Source: Komagataeibacter xylinus (GTDB lineage: Bacteria > Pseudomonadota > Alphaproteobacteria > Acetobacterales > Acetobacteraceae). Taken from it: DNA of 64,000 nucleotides. Both the position numbers and the translations under genes were made by a program. Shown piece after piece: positions 33,317-46,557 of the stretch (within the stretch, counting starts at the first letter, position 1; the number at the start of each line of letters is the position of its first letter). Under the pieces are notes generated by a model, which was given only the letters and a program-made list of their open reading frames with translations, was not told the origin of the DNA and did no database searches. The stretch covers positions 398,187 through 462,186 of the forward strand of contig NZ_JARWSK010000004.1 in NCBI RefSeq assembly GCF_031081985.1. The letters run 5' to 3'.

Positions 33317-34960
33317 ATGAATGACATGACAGGCGTTTCTTTCCTTCCGCTGGGCGGAACCGGCGAAATTGGCATGAACCTCAACCTCTACCGCCAGGGC
33401 GATACGTGGCTGGCGGTGGATTGTGGCATCGGCTTCAGCGGCAACGACACGCCCGAGGCCGAGATCATCCTGCCCGACCCCGTATTCATCGCCGAGCGGC
33501 GCAAGGCGCTGGCGGGTCTGGTCGTGACCCATGCGCATGAGGACCATCTCGGCGCCATCGCCCATCTGTGGCCGCAGCTTGGCTGCCCGGTCTATGTAAC
33601 GCCGTTTGCCGCAGCCGTGCTGCGCCGCAAGCTTGGCGAGGCAGGGCTTGTGCAGCAGGTGCCCATCCATGTGATCGCGCCCGGTGGCGCGTTCAACGTG
33701 GGGCCGTTCGACCTGCGTTTTGTCTCGGTCACGCATTCGGTGCCGGAATCACAGTCGCTGGTGCTGCGCACGCCGCAGGGCATCATCATCCACACCGGTG
33801 ACTGGAAGATCGACCCCGACCCGCAGGTCGGCCCGCCGACCGACCTTGAAACCTTTGCAGCCCTTGGCCGCGAGGGCGTGCTGGCCATGGTGTGCGACAG
33901 CACCAACGTGCGCACCGAAGGGCCTTCCGCATCGGAAGCCGATGTGCGGCGCGAGATGATCCGCCTCATCGCATCGCTTGAAGGCCGCATTGCCGTCACC
34001 TGCTTTGCCAGCAACGTGGCCCGCGTGGAAACGCTGGCCAAGGCGGCGCAGGCCGCAGGCCGCCGCGTGGCCGTGGTGGGCCGCAGCCTGCGCAACCTCG
34101 AGGTTGCAGCGCGGGAATGTGGCTACCTGTCCGATGTGCCGAACTTCCTGTCCGAGCAGGATGCCAATTCGGTGCCTGACAACCAGATCATGCTGATCGT
34201 GACCGGTAGCCAGGGCGAGCCGCGCTCGGCGCTGTCGCGCATTGCGTCCGACACGCACCCCAACATCTCGCTTGGCGAGGGGGATACGGTCATCTACAGC
34301 AGCCGCATGATTCCCGGTAACGAGCAGGCCGTCATCCAGGTGCAGGACAATCTGACCCGGCGCGGCGTGCATGTCATTACCGACAAGGATCATCTCGTGC
34401 ATGTGTCCGGCCATGCCACGGGCGGTGATGTGCGCAAGCTGTATGACCTCGTGCGTCCGCGCTTCCTCATTCCCGTGCATGGCGAGTGGCGTCACCTGAC
34501 CGCCAATGCCGCCATTGCGCAGGAACTCAACATCGAGCCGGTGCTGCTTGAAGATGGCGATATTCTCGACATCCGCAGCGACGGGGTGGAAGTTGGCGAC
34601 ACCGCGCCCACCGGGCGGCTGGTGCTTGATGGCGGCCGCATCCTGCCCATGAATGGTGGTGTGCTGTCGGCGCGGCGGCGCATGCTGTTCAACGGCATGG
34701 TGCTGGGCAGCTTTGCCGTCGATGACGAGGGCTACCTGATCGGCGACCCCAAGGTGAGCGCCCCCGGCCTGCTTGATGCCGAAGACCCCGAGACCGCGCG
34801 CGTGACGGAAGAATTCGGCAATGCGCTCGATGAAATTCCCGATGAACTGCGCGAGAACGACGCCACCTTCCGCGAGGCCGCCAAGACCGCGCTGCGCCGC
34901 GCACTCGGCCGCAAGCTGCAAAAGCGCCCTCTGGTAGATGTGCATCTGCTGCGCGTCTGA
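33317..34960 (+). CDS. rnj: Ribonuclease J
   Basis: RNase J processes and degrades RNA as a metallo-beta-lactamase-fold endo/5'-exonuclease. The 547-residue product has the zinc motif VTHAHEDHLGA (about residue 70), the beta-CASP domain with VTGSQGEPRSAL and HVSGHATGGD, and a C-terminal domain. The start ATG at 33317 follows AGGACC. Confidence 0.96.
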   Translation: MNDMTGVSFLPLGGTGEIGMNLNLYRQGDTWLAVDCGIGFSGNDTPEAEIILPDPVFIAERRKALAGLVVTHAHEDHLGAIAHLWPQLGCPVYVTPFAAAVLRRKLGEAGLVQQVPIHVIAPGGAFNVGPFDLRFVSVTHSVPESQSLVLRTPQGIIIHTGDWKIDPDPQVGPPTDLETFAALGREGVLAMVCDSTNVRTEGPSASEADVRREMIRLIASLEGRIAVTCFASNVARVETLAKAAQAAGRRVAVVGRSLRNLEVAARECGYLSDVPNFLSEQDANSVPDNQIMLIVTGSQGEPRSALSRIASDTHPNISLGEGDTVIYSSRMIPGNEQAVIQVQDNLTRRGVHVITDKDHLVHVSGHATGGDVRKLYDLVRPRFLIPVHGEWRHLTANAAIAQELNIEPVLLEDGDILDIRSDGVEVGDTAPTGRLVLDGGRILPMNGGVLSARRRMLFNGMVLGSFAVDDEGYLIGDPKVSAPGLLDAEDPETARVTEEFGNALDEIPDELRENDATFREAAKTALRRALGRKLQKRPLVDVHLLRV

Positions 34961-34999
34961 GAAGCTGTTTCAAAACAACTCATTGATAAAAAATGACAA

Positions 35000-35075
35000 A
35001 AGTTTTTGGGCGCCGCCTTTTTTCAAAAAGGCGGTGTTCTTTGAAGCTTTTTGAAAAAAGCTTCACCAAAAACTT
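35000..35075. repeat. Palindromic element, copy 2 (double hairpin)
   Basis: It is bounded by AAGTTTTTGG and CCAAAAACTT and contains CGCCTTTTTT/AAAAAGGCG and GAAGCTTTTT/AAAAAGCTTC hairpins, very close to copy 1 in sequence. It lies 39 bases after the rnj stop. Confidence 0.85.
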
Positions 35076-35151
35076 CCTTATGATTTCTGGATGTTTTTCC
35101 GGGCTGACTTTTCAGGCAGTCCCTAAGTCCGGCGGCACAGTGCAAACATTT

Positions 35152-35190
35152 ATGGCAGGGAACGGACGGACCGTTTCCTGCCATTTTTTA
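35152..35190 (+). terminator. Rho-independent terminator downstream of rnj
   Basis: A 14-bp stem (ATGGCAGGGAACGG with CCGTTTCCTGCCAT, one G-U) and a five-base loop are followed by a run of six Ts. It is the strongest terminator in the window and lies about 190 bases past rnj. Confidence 0.9.
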
Positions 35191-35433
35191 TTGGTACGTT
35201 TTCCCTAAACCCGGCGGCTTTCGTGCAACCCGATTTGTGGGGGCACCATACGCCCGCAAAAGGCGCGTGGCCATGCCTGCTCACGCGGATGTTTACGGCC
35301 CTGCAGGCCGGTTGCATCACGCTTGAGTGTAATGCGGGCGTGCATCGGGTGCACATGCCCCATTCCACGGGCGTTGTGATTGGTCTAGGGTCCGCAGCAT
35401 TATCGGTTCTCATACGTCAAGGTTCATACGGAT
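35191..35433. other. Leader region of proS
   Basis: Non-coding stretch between the rnj terminator and proS. No gene is supported; the promoter of proS must be here but I see no clear consensus pair. Confidence 0.4.
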
Positions 35434-36756
35434 ATGCGTCTGTCCCGCAGTTTTCTGCCGACCCTCAAGGAAAATCCGGCCGAGGCCCAGATCACCTCGC
35501 ACCGGCTCATGCTGCGCGCGGGCATGATTCGCCAGACATCGGCTGGCATCTATGCCTGGCTGCCCGCTGGCCTGCGCGTGCTGGAGAACATCGCCAACAT
35601 CGTGCGCGAGGAGCAGGATGCAGCCGGCGCGCAGGAAGTGCTGATGCCCACCATGCAATCCGCCGAGTTGTGGAAGCGCTCGGGCCGGTATGATGATTAC
35701 GGCCCCGAGATGCTGCGCATCCGCGACCGCCACGAGCGCGACATGCTGTTCGGCCCGACCAATGAGGAAATGATTACCGATATCTTCGGGCAGGTGGTCA
35801 AGTCCTACAAGGAACTGCCGCAGGTTCTCTACCAGATCCAGTGGAAGTTCCGTGACGAGGTGCGCCCCCGCTTTGGCGTGATGCGTGGCCGCGAGTTCTA
35901 CATGAAGGACGGCTACAGCTTCGACCTCGATACGGCCTCGGCGGTGGATACCTATCGCCGCATGATGCTGGCCTACCTGCGCACCTTCCAGCGCCTTGGC
36001 GTGCGCGCCATCCCCATGCGGGCCGATACCGGGCCGATTGGCGGCGAGCTGAGCCATGAATTCCTCATCCTTGCCCCCACGGGCGAGAGCGGCGTGTTCT
36101 TTGACAGCGCGCTCGAGGATCAGGACTGGCTGGGTGAGGACGTGGACACCAATGACCGTGCCTCGCTGGAAAAATTCTTCACGCGCATGACCTCGTTCTA
36201 TGCCGCGACCGACGAGATGCATGACGAGAAGGCATGGACCGAAGTGCCCGCCGACCGCCAGCGCGAGGGGCGTGGCATCGAGGTGGGGCATATCTTCAAC
36301 TTCGGGCGCAAATACACCCAGTCGATGGATATTGCGGTCAGCGGGCCCGATGGCGCGCCGATCTACCCCGAGATGGGCTCCTACGGCATTGGCGTCTCGC
36401 GCCTCGTGGCCGCCATCATCGAGGCCAGCCATGATGAAAACGGCATCATCTGGCCTCAATCCGTGGCGCCTTTCAAGGCGGTCATCATCAACCTCAAGAA
36501 TGGTGATGCCCAGTGCGATGCGCTGTGCGAGCAGCTTTATGGCGCAGCGCCCCGAGCCCTGCTGTATGATGATCGTGCCGAGCGGGCAGGGGCCAAGTTT
36601 GCCGATGCCGACCTGATGGGCCACCCGTGGCAGCTGATCGTGGGCCCGCGCGGGGCGAAGGAAGGCAAGGTGGAAGTCAAGAACCGCCGCACCGGTGAGC
36701 GCACCGAGGAGACGTTGGAAGGCGCGCTGGCCCTTATCGCGAAACTGCAGGGCTGA
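35434..36756 (+). CDS. proS: Prolyl-tRNA synthetase, short form without INS editing domain
   Basis: This class II synthetase charges tRNA-Pro. At 440 residues it lacks the insertion domain of about 180 residues that edits Ala-tRNA-Pro in the 570-residue bacterial type. Motif 2 ([18 protein letters not shown]) and the early FGPTNEEMI segment are intact and the C-terminal anticodon-binding domain is present, so this is a complete short-form enzyme, not a truncation. The form is known in Alphaproteobacteria; a free-standing deacylase elsewhere would then edit. Confidence 0.95.
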   Translation: MRLSRSFLPTLKENPAEAQITSHRLMLRAGMIRQTSAGIYAWLPAGLRVLENIANIVREEQDAAGAQEVLMPTMQSAELWKRSGRYDDYGPEMLRIRDRHERDMLFGPTNEEMITDIFGQVVKSYKELPQVLYQIQWKFRDEVRPRFGVMRGREFYMKDGYSFDLDTASAVDTYRRMMLAYLRTFQRLGVRAIPMRADTGPIGGELSHEFLILAPTGESGVFFDSALEDQDWLGEDVDTNDRASLEKFFTRMTSFYAATDEMHDEKAWTEVPADRQREGRGIEVGHIFNFGRKYTQSMDIAVSGPDGAPIYPEMGSYGIGVSRLVAAIIEASHDENGIIWPQSVAPFKAVIINLKNGDAQCDALCEQLYGAAPRALLYDDRAERAGAKFADADLMGHPWQLIVGPRGAKEGKVEVKNRRTGERTEETLEGALALIAKLQG

Positions 36757-36758
36757 GC

Positions 36759-38003
36759 ATGTTCGGTCCCTTCGAGCGGATGATCGCCGGGCGCTACCTG
36801 CGGGCCCGGCGGGGGGAGCGGTTCGTTTCCATCATCGCGATCTTTTCGCTGGTCGGGATCGCGCTTGGCGTGGCCACGCTGATTATCGTGATGTCGGTCA
36901 TGAACGGGTTCAAAGCCGACCTGCTCGGGCGCATCCTTGGCCTTAATGGCGACCTGAGCGTGTATGGCCTGAGCCGCACCATCAGTGATTATGATGCCGT
37001 GGCAGGCCGCGTGCGCGGCGTGCCGGGCGTAGTTTCGGCAGCACCGCTGGTTGAATCGCAGGTGCTGCTCAATTCGGGCAGCTACAACGCGGGTGGCCTT
37101 GTGCGGGGCATGACGCGGGCCGACCTGGTGGGCTTGCATGAGGTCAGTGACAACCTTGTTGCGGGCAGCCTTGATGACTTTGGTGGCGATGACACGATCG
37201 TTGTCGGCACCACGCTGGCCGAGCGCGCGGGGCTGACCGTGGGCGGCAGGCTCACCCTTGTCTCGCCACAGGGGGCAGCCACCGCATTCGGCACCATGCC
37301 GCGCGTGCGCGCCTACCGCGTGGTGGCGATTTTTGATGCGGGTGTGAGCGACTATAATTCCAGCTACGTGTTCCTGCCGCTGCATGCCGCCCAGGTCTAT
37401 TTCCAGCTACCGGGGCAGGTGACGCAGGTGCAGGTCATGACGAAGGACGCGGAAAACGTCATCCCCATCCGCACGGCGATTGAAAAGGCGATGGATGGCG
37501 AAGTGCGCGTAATGGACTGGACCCAGAGCAACAACGCCTTCTTTGGCGCGGTGCAGGTGGAGCAGAACGTGATGTTCCTGATCCTCACGCTCATCATCCT
37601 TGTCGCGGCCTTCAACGTCATTTCCTCGCTGATCATGATGGTCAAGGACAAGAGCGCCGATATTGCCGTGCTGCGCACGCTGGGCGCCACGCGCGGCGCC
37701 ATCATGCGCATCTTCCTCATGTGCGGGGCTTCGGTGGGGGTGACGGGCACGTTTGTCGGCACCGGACTGGGCATCGTGTTCTGCCTCAACATCGAGCGGA
37801 TCCGGCAACTGCTTCAGCGCATGACCGGCACCGACCTGTTCAATGCCGAGGTGTATTACCTCGAGCACCTGCCCGCCAAGCTGGTATGGTCGCAGGTGAT
37901 CGAGGTGATCGCCATGGCGCTTGTGTTGTCGCTGCTGGCCACACTCTACCCCTCATGGCGGGCGGCCAAGACCGACCCGGTGGAGGCCCTGCGCCATGAA
38001 TGA
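36759..38003 (+). CDS. lolC: Lipoprotein-releasing system permease LolC/LolE family
   Basis: This inner-membrane permease of the LolCDE exporter frees lipoproteins for transport to the outer membrane. The 414-residue product has one N-terminal helix (residues about 25-48), a large periplasmic MacB-like domain (about 50-260) and three C-terminal helices. It starts three bases after proS. One permease gene plus lolD suggests a homodimeric permease, as in many Alphaproteobacteria; the letter C or E cannot be settled by sequence alone. Confidence 0.92.
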   Translation: MFGPFERMIAGRYLRARRGERFVSIIAIFSLVGIALGVATLIIVMSVMNGFKADLLGRILGLNGDLSVYGLSRTISDYDAVAGRVRGVPGVVSAAPLVESQVLLNSGSYNAGGLVRGMTRADLVGLHEVSDNLVAGSLDDFGGDDTIVVGTTLAERAGLTVGGRLTLVSPQGAATAFGTMPRVRAYRVVAIFDAGVSDYNSSYVFLPLHAAQVYFQLPGQVTQVQVMTKDAENVIPIRTAIEKAMDGEVRVMDWTQSNNAFFGAVQVEQNVMFLILTLIILVAAFNVISSLIMMVKDKSADIAVLRTLGATRGAIMRIFLMCGASVGVTGTFVGTGLGIVFCLNIERIRQLLQRMTGTDLFNAEVYYLEHLPAKLVWSQVIEVIAMALVLSLLATLYPSWRAAKTDPVEALRHE

Positions 38004-38700
38004 CAACACCGTCAATACCGCCCCGCCGCTGCATCTTGATGGCGTGGTGCGCCGCTATATCAGCGGTGAGGAAACGCTCGAAGTCCTGAGCGGGGCGGAC
38101 CTTACGCTGCGTGGTGGCGAGATCGTGGCCCTTGTGGCCCCCTCGGGCACCGGCAAGTCCACCTTGCTGCATGTGGCGGGCCTGCTGGAAAAACCCGATG
38201 CAGGCTGCGTGCTGCTGGCAGGGCAGGATGCGGGCGCGCTGGCAGATGGCGGGCGCACGGAACTGCGGCGCGACCGGATCGGGTTTGTCTATCAGTTCCA
38301 TCACCTGCTGGCCGAATTCACCGCGCGCGAGAATGTCATGATCCCGCAGATGATTGCGGGTGTTGCGCGCGCGCAGGCGCGGGCGCGGGCGGATGAACTG
38401 CTGGCCGATTTCGGGCTGGCACACCGGCTGGACCACCTGCCGGGCAAGCTTTCGGGCGGGGAGAAGCAGCGCGTGGCCATTGCGCGCGCGCTGGCCAACC
38501 GCCCGCATGTGCTGCTGGCCGATGAGCCGACCGGCAACCTCGATGTCAATACATCCGATGCCGTGTTCGATGCCCTGCTCGTCACCGTGCGGGCGCATGG
38601 CGTGGCAGCCCTGATCGCGACCCATAACATGGACCTTGCCCGCCGCATGGACCGCATCGTGACCCTGCGGGATGGAAAGGTGGTGCCGGTGGAAGGGTGA
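37996..38700 (+). CDS. lolD: Lipoprotein-releasing system ATP-binding protein LolD
   Basis: LolD powers the Lol exporter. The 234-residue ABC ATPase has Walker [10 protein letters not shown], the signature LSGGEKQR and Walker [13 protein letters not shown], the MacB/LolD subtype. The ATG at 37996 overlaps the end of lolC by eight bases, so translation is probably coupled. Confidence 0.95.
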   Translation: MNDNTVNTAPPLHLDGVVRRYISGEETLEVLSGADLTLRGGEIVALVAPSGTGKSTLLHVAGLLEKPDAGCVLLAGQDAGALADGGRTELRRDRIGFVYQFHHLLAEFTARENVMIPQMIAGVARAQARARADELLADFGLAHRLDHLPGKLSGGEKQRVAIARALANRPHVLLADEPTGNLDVNTSDAVFDALLVTVRAHGVAALIATHNMDLARRMDRIVTLRDGKVVPVEG

Positions 38701-38723
38701 CACGTTTGCGCCCGGCCCTATAG

Positions 38724-38754
38724 GGCAGGCAGGCAGGCAGGCAGGCAGGCAGGC
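38724..38754. repeat. GGCA tetranucleotide microsatellite
   Basis: Seven full GGCA units and a partial eighth run from 38724 to 38754, 24 bases after the lolD stop and 47 bases before the next start codon. Repeats of this type change length by slippage. Confidence 0.95.
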
Positions 38755-38801
38755 TTGTGCACGGCGCAAGGGCCGGGCATCAAAATAGCTGAGGGTAGAG
38801 C

Positions 38802-39284
38802 ATGAGTTATTTTGAACGATACAGACATCTTCATATCGAACTGTTTGGCCGTGACGAGAACAACCTGCCGCTGAAGTGGATCAGATGCTACGATACGGAC
38901 AGGCCGGGCATCTATGATGACTGTTTCCTGATCGACTGGAACGGTTCCATACGGGCGCATGCGATCTGGTATGAAGATAACAACCTGGCCATTCAGCAAC
39001 ATACGGCGCTTTCATTCACCACGCATGTGGATGACCTGTTTCTTCATATGAAGAAAACGCATGAACAGGCACAGTTTTTTATTTTCACAAATGAATATGT
39101 GCTGCAGCACAACCTGTTCAGGCTTGAAGGCACGCCACCTTTTGCAAAAGAGCCGGGACTGGATATCAACCACATTGTAAAATTCATGAAGGAAAAGAAA
39201 AAGCGCGAAGAGCAGAAAGCCATCGAGAATAAAGCCAGGCTCTCGATGATGAATTTCATTCACCGGATTACAACGCTTTTCTGA
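38802..39284 (+). CDS. Unknown protein, 160 residues
   Basis: I do not recognise this family. The product is soluble, has no signal peptide or membrane segment, is rich in aromatic residues in its first 110 positions, and ends in a Lys/Glu-rich helix (about residues 130-150, MKEKKKREEQ). The ATG follows GAGGGTAGAG. Its base composition is less GC-rich than lolD and dnaE on either side, and it lies with two other small unknown genes in what looks like an insertion. An immunity-protein or orphan-effector role is possible but is only a guess from context. Confidence 0.7.
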   Translation: MSYFERYRHLHIELFGRDENNLPLKWIRCYDTDRPGIYDDCFLIDWNGSIRAHAIWYEDNNLAIQQHTALSFTTHVDDLFLHMKKTHEQAQFFIFTNEYVLQHNLFRLEGTPPFAKEPGLDINHIVKFMKEKKKREEQKAIENKARLSMMNFIHRITTLF

Positions 39285-39369
39285 CGGGGCATGGCCCGCC
39301 CCGCCCCGCCCTGATTTCGCCCCTGCCAGCACCATGACAGGGCACGAGAGTGCGCAGGTCCGCGCCAGG

Positions 39370-39887
39370 CTATTCCGCCTGCCAGAAGGTCAGGCACACG
39401 CCCGGTTCATTTTCCAGGCCATCGGCGGAAATTTCAAATTCGAATTTTCTGTCAGGAAAACACCTGTTCAGTGCCATGCGCCAGTATTTCTCAATCTGGT
39501 GGGCGAAGATGACCATCAGTTCGATGTCTTTTTTATACCGTGCGTCTTCATCCGTGAGGGAAGGGGGCCATTCTTCCCATTTCTGGAAATGGCTGCCTAT
39601 TTCAAATAGATTGAGGTAATGTTCCATCTGCTGCCTTTCCTTGAATTCTCTTGGTTTCCCTTCATCTATTTTTATATTTTCTTCTATATATTGTATGGTT
39701 TCTTTATTTTTCCATAAAATATAACCGTCTATTTCAAAAAAAATCCCGGGTTTAGCACGCCGATTGTGGCAAGGGCCTGCTCTACTGTGACAAGATGCGT
39801 GGCATGCAGGAAAAAATCATGATTTTCGAAAGGAGCGGTGAATAATTCCAAAATATTCTCATCAAGACCATTTTTGCAAATCTTCAT
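39370..39887 (-). pseudogene. Frameshifted gene, paralogue of the 39933-40400 gene
   Basis: A start at 39887 after AAGGAACAGG opens a frame (MKICKNGLDENILELF...) that hits a stop just after a run of eight Ts (plus-strand As at 39736-39743). Adding one base to the run joins it without another stop to the frame ending at 39370, giving one protein of about 172 residues ending GVCLTFWQAE. Its middle and C-terminal parts resemble the neighbour at 39933-40400 (LNPGFF/LFPSII; FPDRKFEF/FPEREFAV). It may be a disrupted gene, a phase-variable or slippage-read gene, or a sequencing error in the homopolymer. The family is unknown. Confidence 0.7.
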
Positions 39888-39932
39888 GTGCCTGTTCCTT
39901 ATGTATTGAGCATGAATGGAAATATTAAAGAG

Positions 39933-40400
39933 TTATTTCTGGCAGAATGTGATAACGGGACCATAATCCTGCTCGTCATGGAAATATTTTACGGCAAATT
40001 CCCGCTCAGGAAATTTCTGCCTTAAAACCATATCCCATGAAAGCCGGACAACCTTGCCTATTTCCTCAAAAACCATATCAGGAACGTCCCCGCTGAAGCA
40101 TTCAAACACTTCGTAAAGGAACGTGTTGTTCATACTTTCTTCAATTGTTCTTTTATCATTCCTATAGTTTTTGCGGGCATCCAGAAAATTGCTTTCGGTA
40201 TAATAATACTCCAGAAGGAAGCACCCATCCACCACGATAATGGAGGGGAACAGCAGCGCACAGAAAGCCAGTGATGTGTAAGGGCTGCAATTGCTGACAA
40301 TATAGGCCAGCTTGTCTTGCGCGCTGCCCGGTTCCATTGCATTCATGATTGAATTGACATTTTCAATACAGGGCAGGGAATCAACGAGTTCGGTTTTCAT
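39933..40400 (-). CDS. Unknown protein, 155 residues (paralogue of the frameshifted neighbour)
   Basis: The ATG at 40400 follows AGGTGATA; the longer frame to 40868 runs antisense into dnaE and is rejected. The product has a short hydrophobic stretch (SLAFCALLFPSIIVV, about residues 42-56) that aligns with the same place in the broken neighbour, and a conserved C-terminal motif LRQKFPEREFAV. No signal peptide is seen. The family is not recognised. Tandem diverged copies of small low-GC genes are typical of immunity-gene clusters, but no toxin is visible here. Confidence 0.75.
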   Translation of the reverse strand: MKTELVDSLPCIENVNSIMNAMEPGSAQDKLAYIVSNCSPYTSLAFCALLFPSIIVVDGCFLLEYYYTESNFLDARKNYRNDKRTIEESMNNTFLYEVFECFSGDVPDMVFEEIGKVVRLSWDMVLRQKFPEREFAVKYFHDEQDYGPVITFCQK

Positions 40401-40538
40401 AATATCACCTCTCCGCAAAAGGCATTGTGTAGCGGATTGCCGCATGGCCACAACTGCCTTGGTCGTGCACCACCTTTGCTGCCTTACGGCCGTGTCCGGG
40501 GAGTGCACATCGCGCCCCGAGTGGGGTAGAATGGCTGC

Positions 40539-43973
<3,435 letters not shown>

Positions 43974-44131
43974 ATGTTACTTATTGATAACGTATAAATA
44001 AATGCAGAATGCTCCGGGGCGGCCCATCGCCTTGTCGTGAGGGCATGAACCTTGCAAGGGCAGGGCAGGGGTGCCATACGCAGGGGCTGCCTTTTGCGCA
44101 CCATCCCTGTTCATGCAACGCCGGATACAGA

Positions 44132-45301
44132 ATGGACAACGCCATTCCCGCCACCAGCCTGTCGCACCAGAGCGTAACCTTTGCCGAGGGCCTGCCGCTT
44201 GACTGCGGTTTCCATCTCGCCCCTGTTGATGTGGCCTACCGCACCTATGGCAGGCTCTCGCCTGCGCGCGATAACGCCATCGTGGTCTGTCATGCGCTGA
44301 CCGGCGACCAGTACGTGGCCGACCCGCATCCGCTCACCGGCAAGCCCGGCTGGTGGAGCCGTATGGTCGGCCCCGGCCTGCCGATTGATACTGATCGCTT
44401 CTTCGTCATCTGTAGCAACGTGCTGGGCGGCTGCATGGGCACCACCGGGCCGCGCAGCCCGCGCACGCTGCCCGATGGCACGCAGGAGCCGTGGGGCACC
44501 GATTTCCCCCCCATCACCATCCGCGACATGGTGCGCGCGCAGAAGCTGCTGGTCGAGCACCTGGGCATTACGCGCCTGCTGGCCGTTGTTGGCGGCTCGA
44601 TGGGCGGCATGCAGGTGCTCGAATGGGCCGCGACCTACCCCGAATGCGTGTTCGCGGCCCTGCCCATTGCCACAAGCCCGTTCCATTCCGCCCAGAACAT
44701 CGCGTTCAACGAGGTCAGCCGTCAGGCCATCTTCGCTGACCCGCAATGGCATGGCGGGCGCTACTGGGAATGCGGCGAGATCCCGGCGCGCGGGCTGGCG
44801 GTGGCGCGGATGATGGCGCACATCACCTACCTTTCCGAGGCCGCGCTGACCCGCAAGTTCGGCCGCCGCGTGCGCCATGAGCCGGGTAAAAGCGGGGCAG
44901 GGGCGCCGGGCTCGCTGTTTGGCGAGATGTTCGAGGTGGAAAGCTACCTGCGCCACCAGGGCTCGACCTTCGTGCGGCGGTTTGACGCCAACTCCTACCT
45001 CACCATCACCCGCGCCATGGATTATTTCGACCTCGGCGCCGAGCATGATGGCGACATGTCGCACCCGTTTGCGGGCACGCGCACGCGCTTTTGCATCGTG
45101 TCGTTTTCATCTGACTGGCTGTTCCCCACCTCGCAATCGCGGCTGCTGGCGCGCGCGCTCAACCGGGTGGCGGCCAACGTGTCGTTTGTCGAGATCGAGA
45201 GCGACAAGGGCCACGATGCCTTTTTGCTTGATGAGCCGGATTTTGACCGTACCATCCGTGGCTTCCTGTGCGGAGCCGCCGAACATGCCGGGATTGCCTG
45301 A
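44132..45301 (+). CDS. metX: Homoserine O-acetyltransferase
   Basis: MetX makes O-acetyl-homoserine for methionine synthesis. The 389-residue alpha/beta-hydrolase-fold protein has the nucleophile elbow GGSMGGMQ, the HALTGDQYV oxyanion region and the catalytic histidine in DKGHDAFL. The ATG at 44132 (MDNAIPATS) fits the family; the frame before it is non-coding. metW follows three bases later, the usual pair. Acetyl versus succinyl use cannot be read from the sequence with certainty. Confidence 0.94.
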   Translation: MDNAIPATSLSHQSVTFAEGLPLDCGFHLAPVDVAYRTYGRLSPARDNAIVVCHALTGDQYVADPHPLTGKPGWWSRMVGPGLPIDTDRFFVICSNVLGGCMGTTGPRSPRTLPDGTQEPWGTDFPPITIRDMVRAQKLLVEHLGITRLLAVVGGSMGGMQVLEWAATYPECVFAALPIATSPFHSAQNIAFNEVSRQAIFADPQWHGGRYWECGEIPARGLAVARMMAHITYLSEAALTRKFGRRVRHEPGKSGAGAPGSLFGEMFEVESYLRHQGSTFVRRFDANSYLTITRAMDYFDLGAEHDGDMSHPFAGTRTRFCIVSFSSDWLFPTSQSRLLARALNRVAANVSFVEIESDKGHDAFLLDEPDFDRTIRGFLCGAAEHAGIA

Positions 45302-45303
45302 CC

Positions 45304-45918
45304 ATGCGCCTTGACCAGCGACTCATCGCCGGCATGATCCGCCCCCGCACCCGCGTGCTCGACGTGGGCAGCGGCGATGGCGCATTGCTCGACTACCTGT
45401 TCCGCAACAGCGGCTGCGATGCGCGCGGCATCGAGATCGACATGAAGGAGGTGACCCGCTCGGTTGCCCACGGCCTGCCGGTCATGCATGGCGATGCGGA
45501 TCATGACCTGGCCCATTACCCCGATAACGCCTTTGACTACGTGGTGCTGCAGCGCACGCTCCAGGCCGTCGAGCGCCCGCGTGAGGTGCTGCGCCAGATG
45601 CTGCGCATCGGGCGGTATGCCATCGTCTCCTTCCCCAATTTTGGCCACTGGCGGCTGCGCCTGCAACTGCTCACGCGCGGGCGCATGCCCATGACCAGCG
45701 TGTGGAGCAGGCCGTGGTACGACACGCCCAATATCCACCCCTGCACCATCCTCGACTTTTTGACGCTGTGCCGCGATGAGGGGTATGGTGTGCAGCAATG
45801 GATGGCCGTTGATGAAGACGGCGAGCGCGCACCGTGGCGGCGCTCGATCCGGCTGGCCAACCTGTTTGGCGAACAGGCGCTGTTCCTGCTGCGGCGCAAG
45901 GATGGCCCGCGCCCCTGA
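45304..45918 (+). CDS. metW: Methionine biosynthesis protein MetW
   Basis: MetW is a SAM-methyltransferase-fold protein that pairs with MetX in Proteobacteria. The 204-residue product has the SAM motif VLDVGSGDGALL and the family segments VVLQRTLQA and SFPNFGHW. The ATG at 45304 directly follows the metX stop. Its exact chemistry is not settled; it is thought to stabilise or activate MetX. Confidence 0.93.
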   Translation: MRLDQRLIAGMIRPRTRVLDVGSGDGALLDYLFRNSGCDARGIEIDMKEVTRSVAHGLPVMHGDADHDLAHYPDNAFDYVVLQRTLQAVERPREVLRQMLRIGRYAIVSFPNFGHWRLRLQLLTRGRMPMTSVWSRPWYDTPNIHPCTILDFLTLCRDEGYGVQQWMAVDEDGERAPWRRSIRLANLFGEQALFLLRRKDGPRP

Positions 45919-45945
45919 ATGCGCCACGATGGGGAGACCCCGACC

Positions 45946-46557
45946 ATGGACACACTCGAAGCCATTCGCACCCGCCGCGCCATCCGCGCCTATGATCCCG
46001 ACCACCGGATCAGCGATGCCGAACTGCGCACCCTGCTCGCGGCGGCCCGCATGGCGCCCTCGGCGTTCAATGTGCAGCATTGCCGTTTCGTGGTGGTGAA
46101 AGACCCGGCCCTGCGGCGCGAACTGCGCAAGGTGGCGTGGGACCAGCCGCATGTGACCGACGCCTCGGTGCTGATCGTGCTCTGCGCCGACCGTGATGCA
46201 TGGAAGGAAGACCCCGCCCGCTACTTCAATGGTGCGCCCGATGCGGTGAAGCGGCAGATGGCGGAAACGATTACCCGCTATTACGAAGGCCGTGAATGGG
46301 TGCAGCAGGACGAGACCATGCGTAGCTGCGGCCTTGCCGCCCAGACGCTCATGCTCGCCGCCACCGCCATGGGCTATCAGTCCTGCCCGATGGATGGCTT
46401 TGATTATGAGGCCGTGGGCAAACTGGTCAATCTGCCGCCCAATCATGTGGTGGCGATGTTTGTGGTCATTGGCAAAGGCACGCAGGAGGCGCTTCCCCGC
46501 GTGGGCAAGCTGCCCGACAGCGAGGTCATCCTGACCGACCGCTTTCCCCCGCGCTGA
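45946..46557 (+). CDS. Nitroreductase-family FMN oxidoreductase
   Basis: The 203-residue protein has the family N-terminus MDTLEAIRTRRAIRAYDPD with the FMN-contacting RRAIR, the APSAFNVQHCRF segment and a C-terminal GKGTQEALPRVGKL. These enzymes reduce nitro compounds or quinones with NAD(P)H; the physiological substrate here is unknown. ATG at 45946 follows GGGGAG; an ATG at 45919, right after metW, is the alternative. It may be co-transcribed with metXW. Confidence 0.9.
   Translation: MDTLEAIRTRRAIRAYDPDHRISDAELRTLLAAARMAPSAFNVQHCRFVVVKDPALRRELRKVAWDQPHVTDASVLIVLCADRDAWKEDPARYFNGAPDAVKRQMAETITRYYEGREWVQQDETMRSCGLAAQTLMLAATAMGYQSCPMDGFDYEAVGKLVNLPPNHVVAMFVVIGKGTQEALPRVGKLPDSEVILTDRFPPR

Noticed and set aside
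33072..33317. 81-codon frame before rnj
   Set aside because: No domain and atypical composition; several overlapping frames are open only because of base composition.
35223..35693. 156-codon frame overlapping the start of proS
   Set aside because: Most of it lies inside proS in another phase; ProRS is certain.
43974..44131. SAM-II-type riboswitch before metX
   Set aside because: A TTGCAAG occurs near 44052 as in SAM-II, but the GCTAAA segment and the required pseudoknot pairing are not visible.
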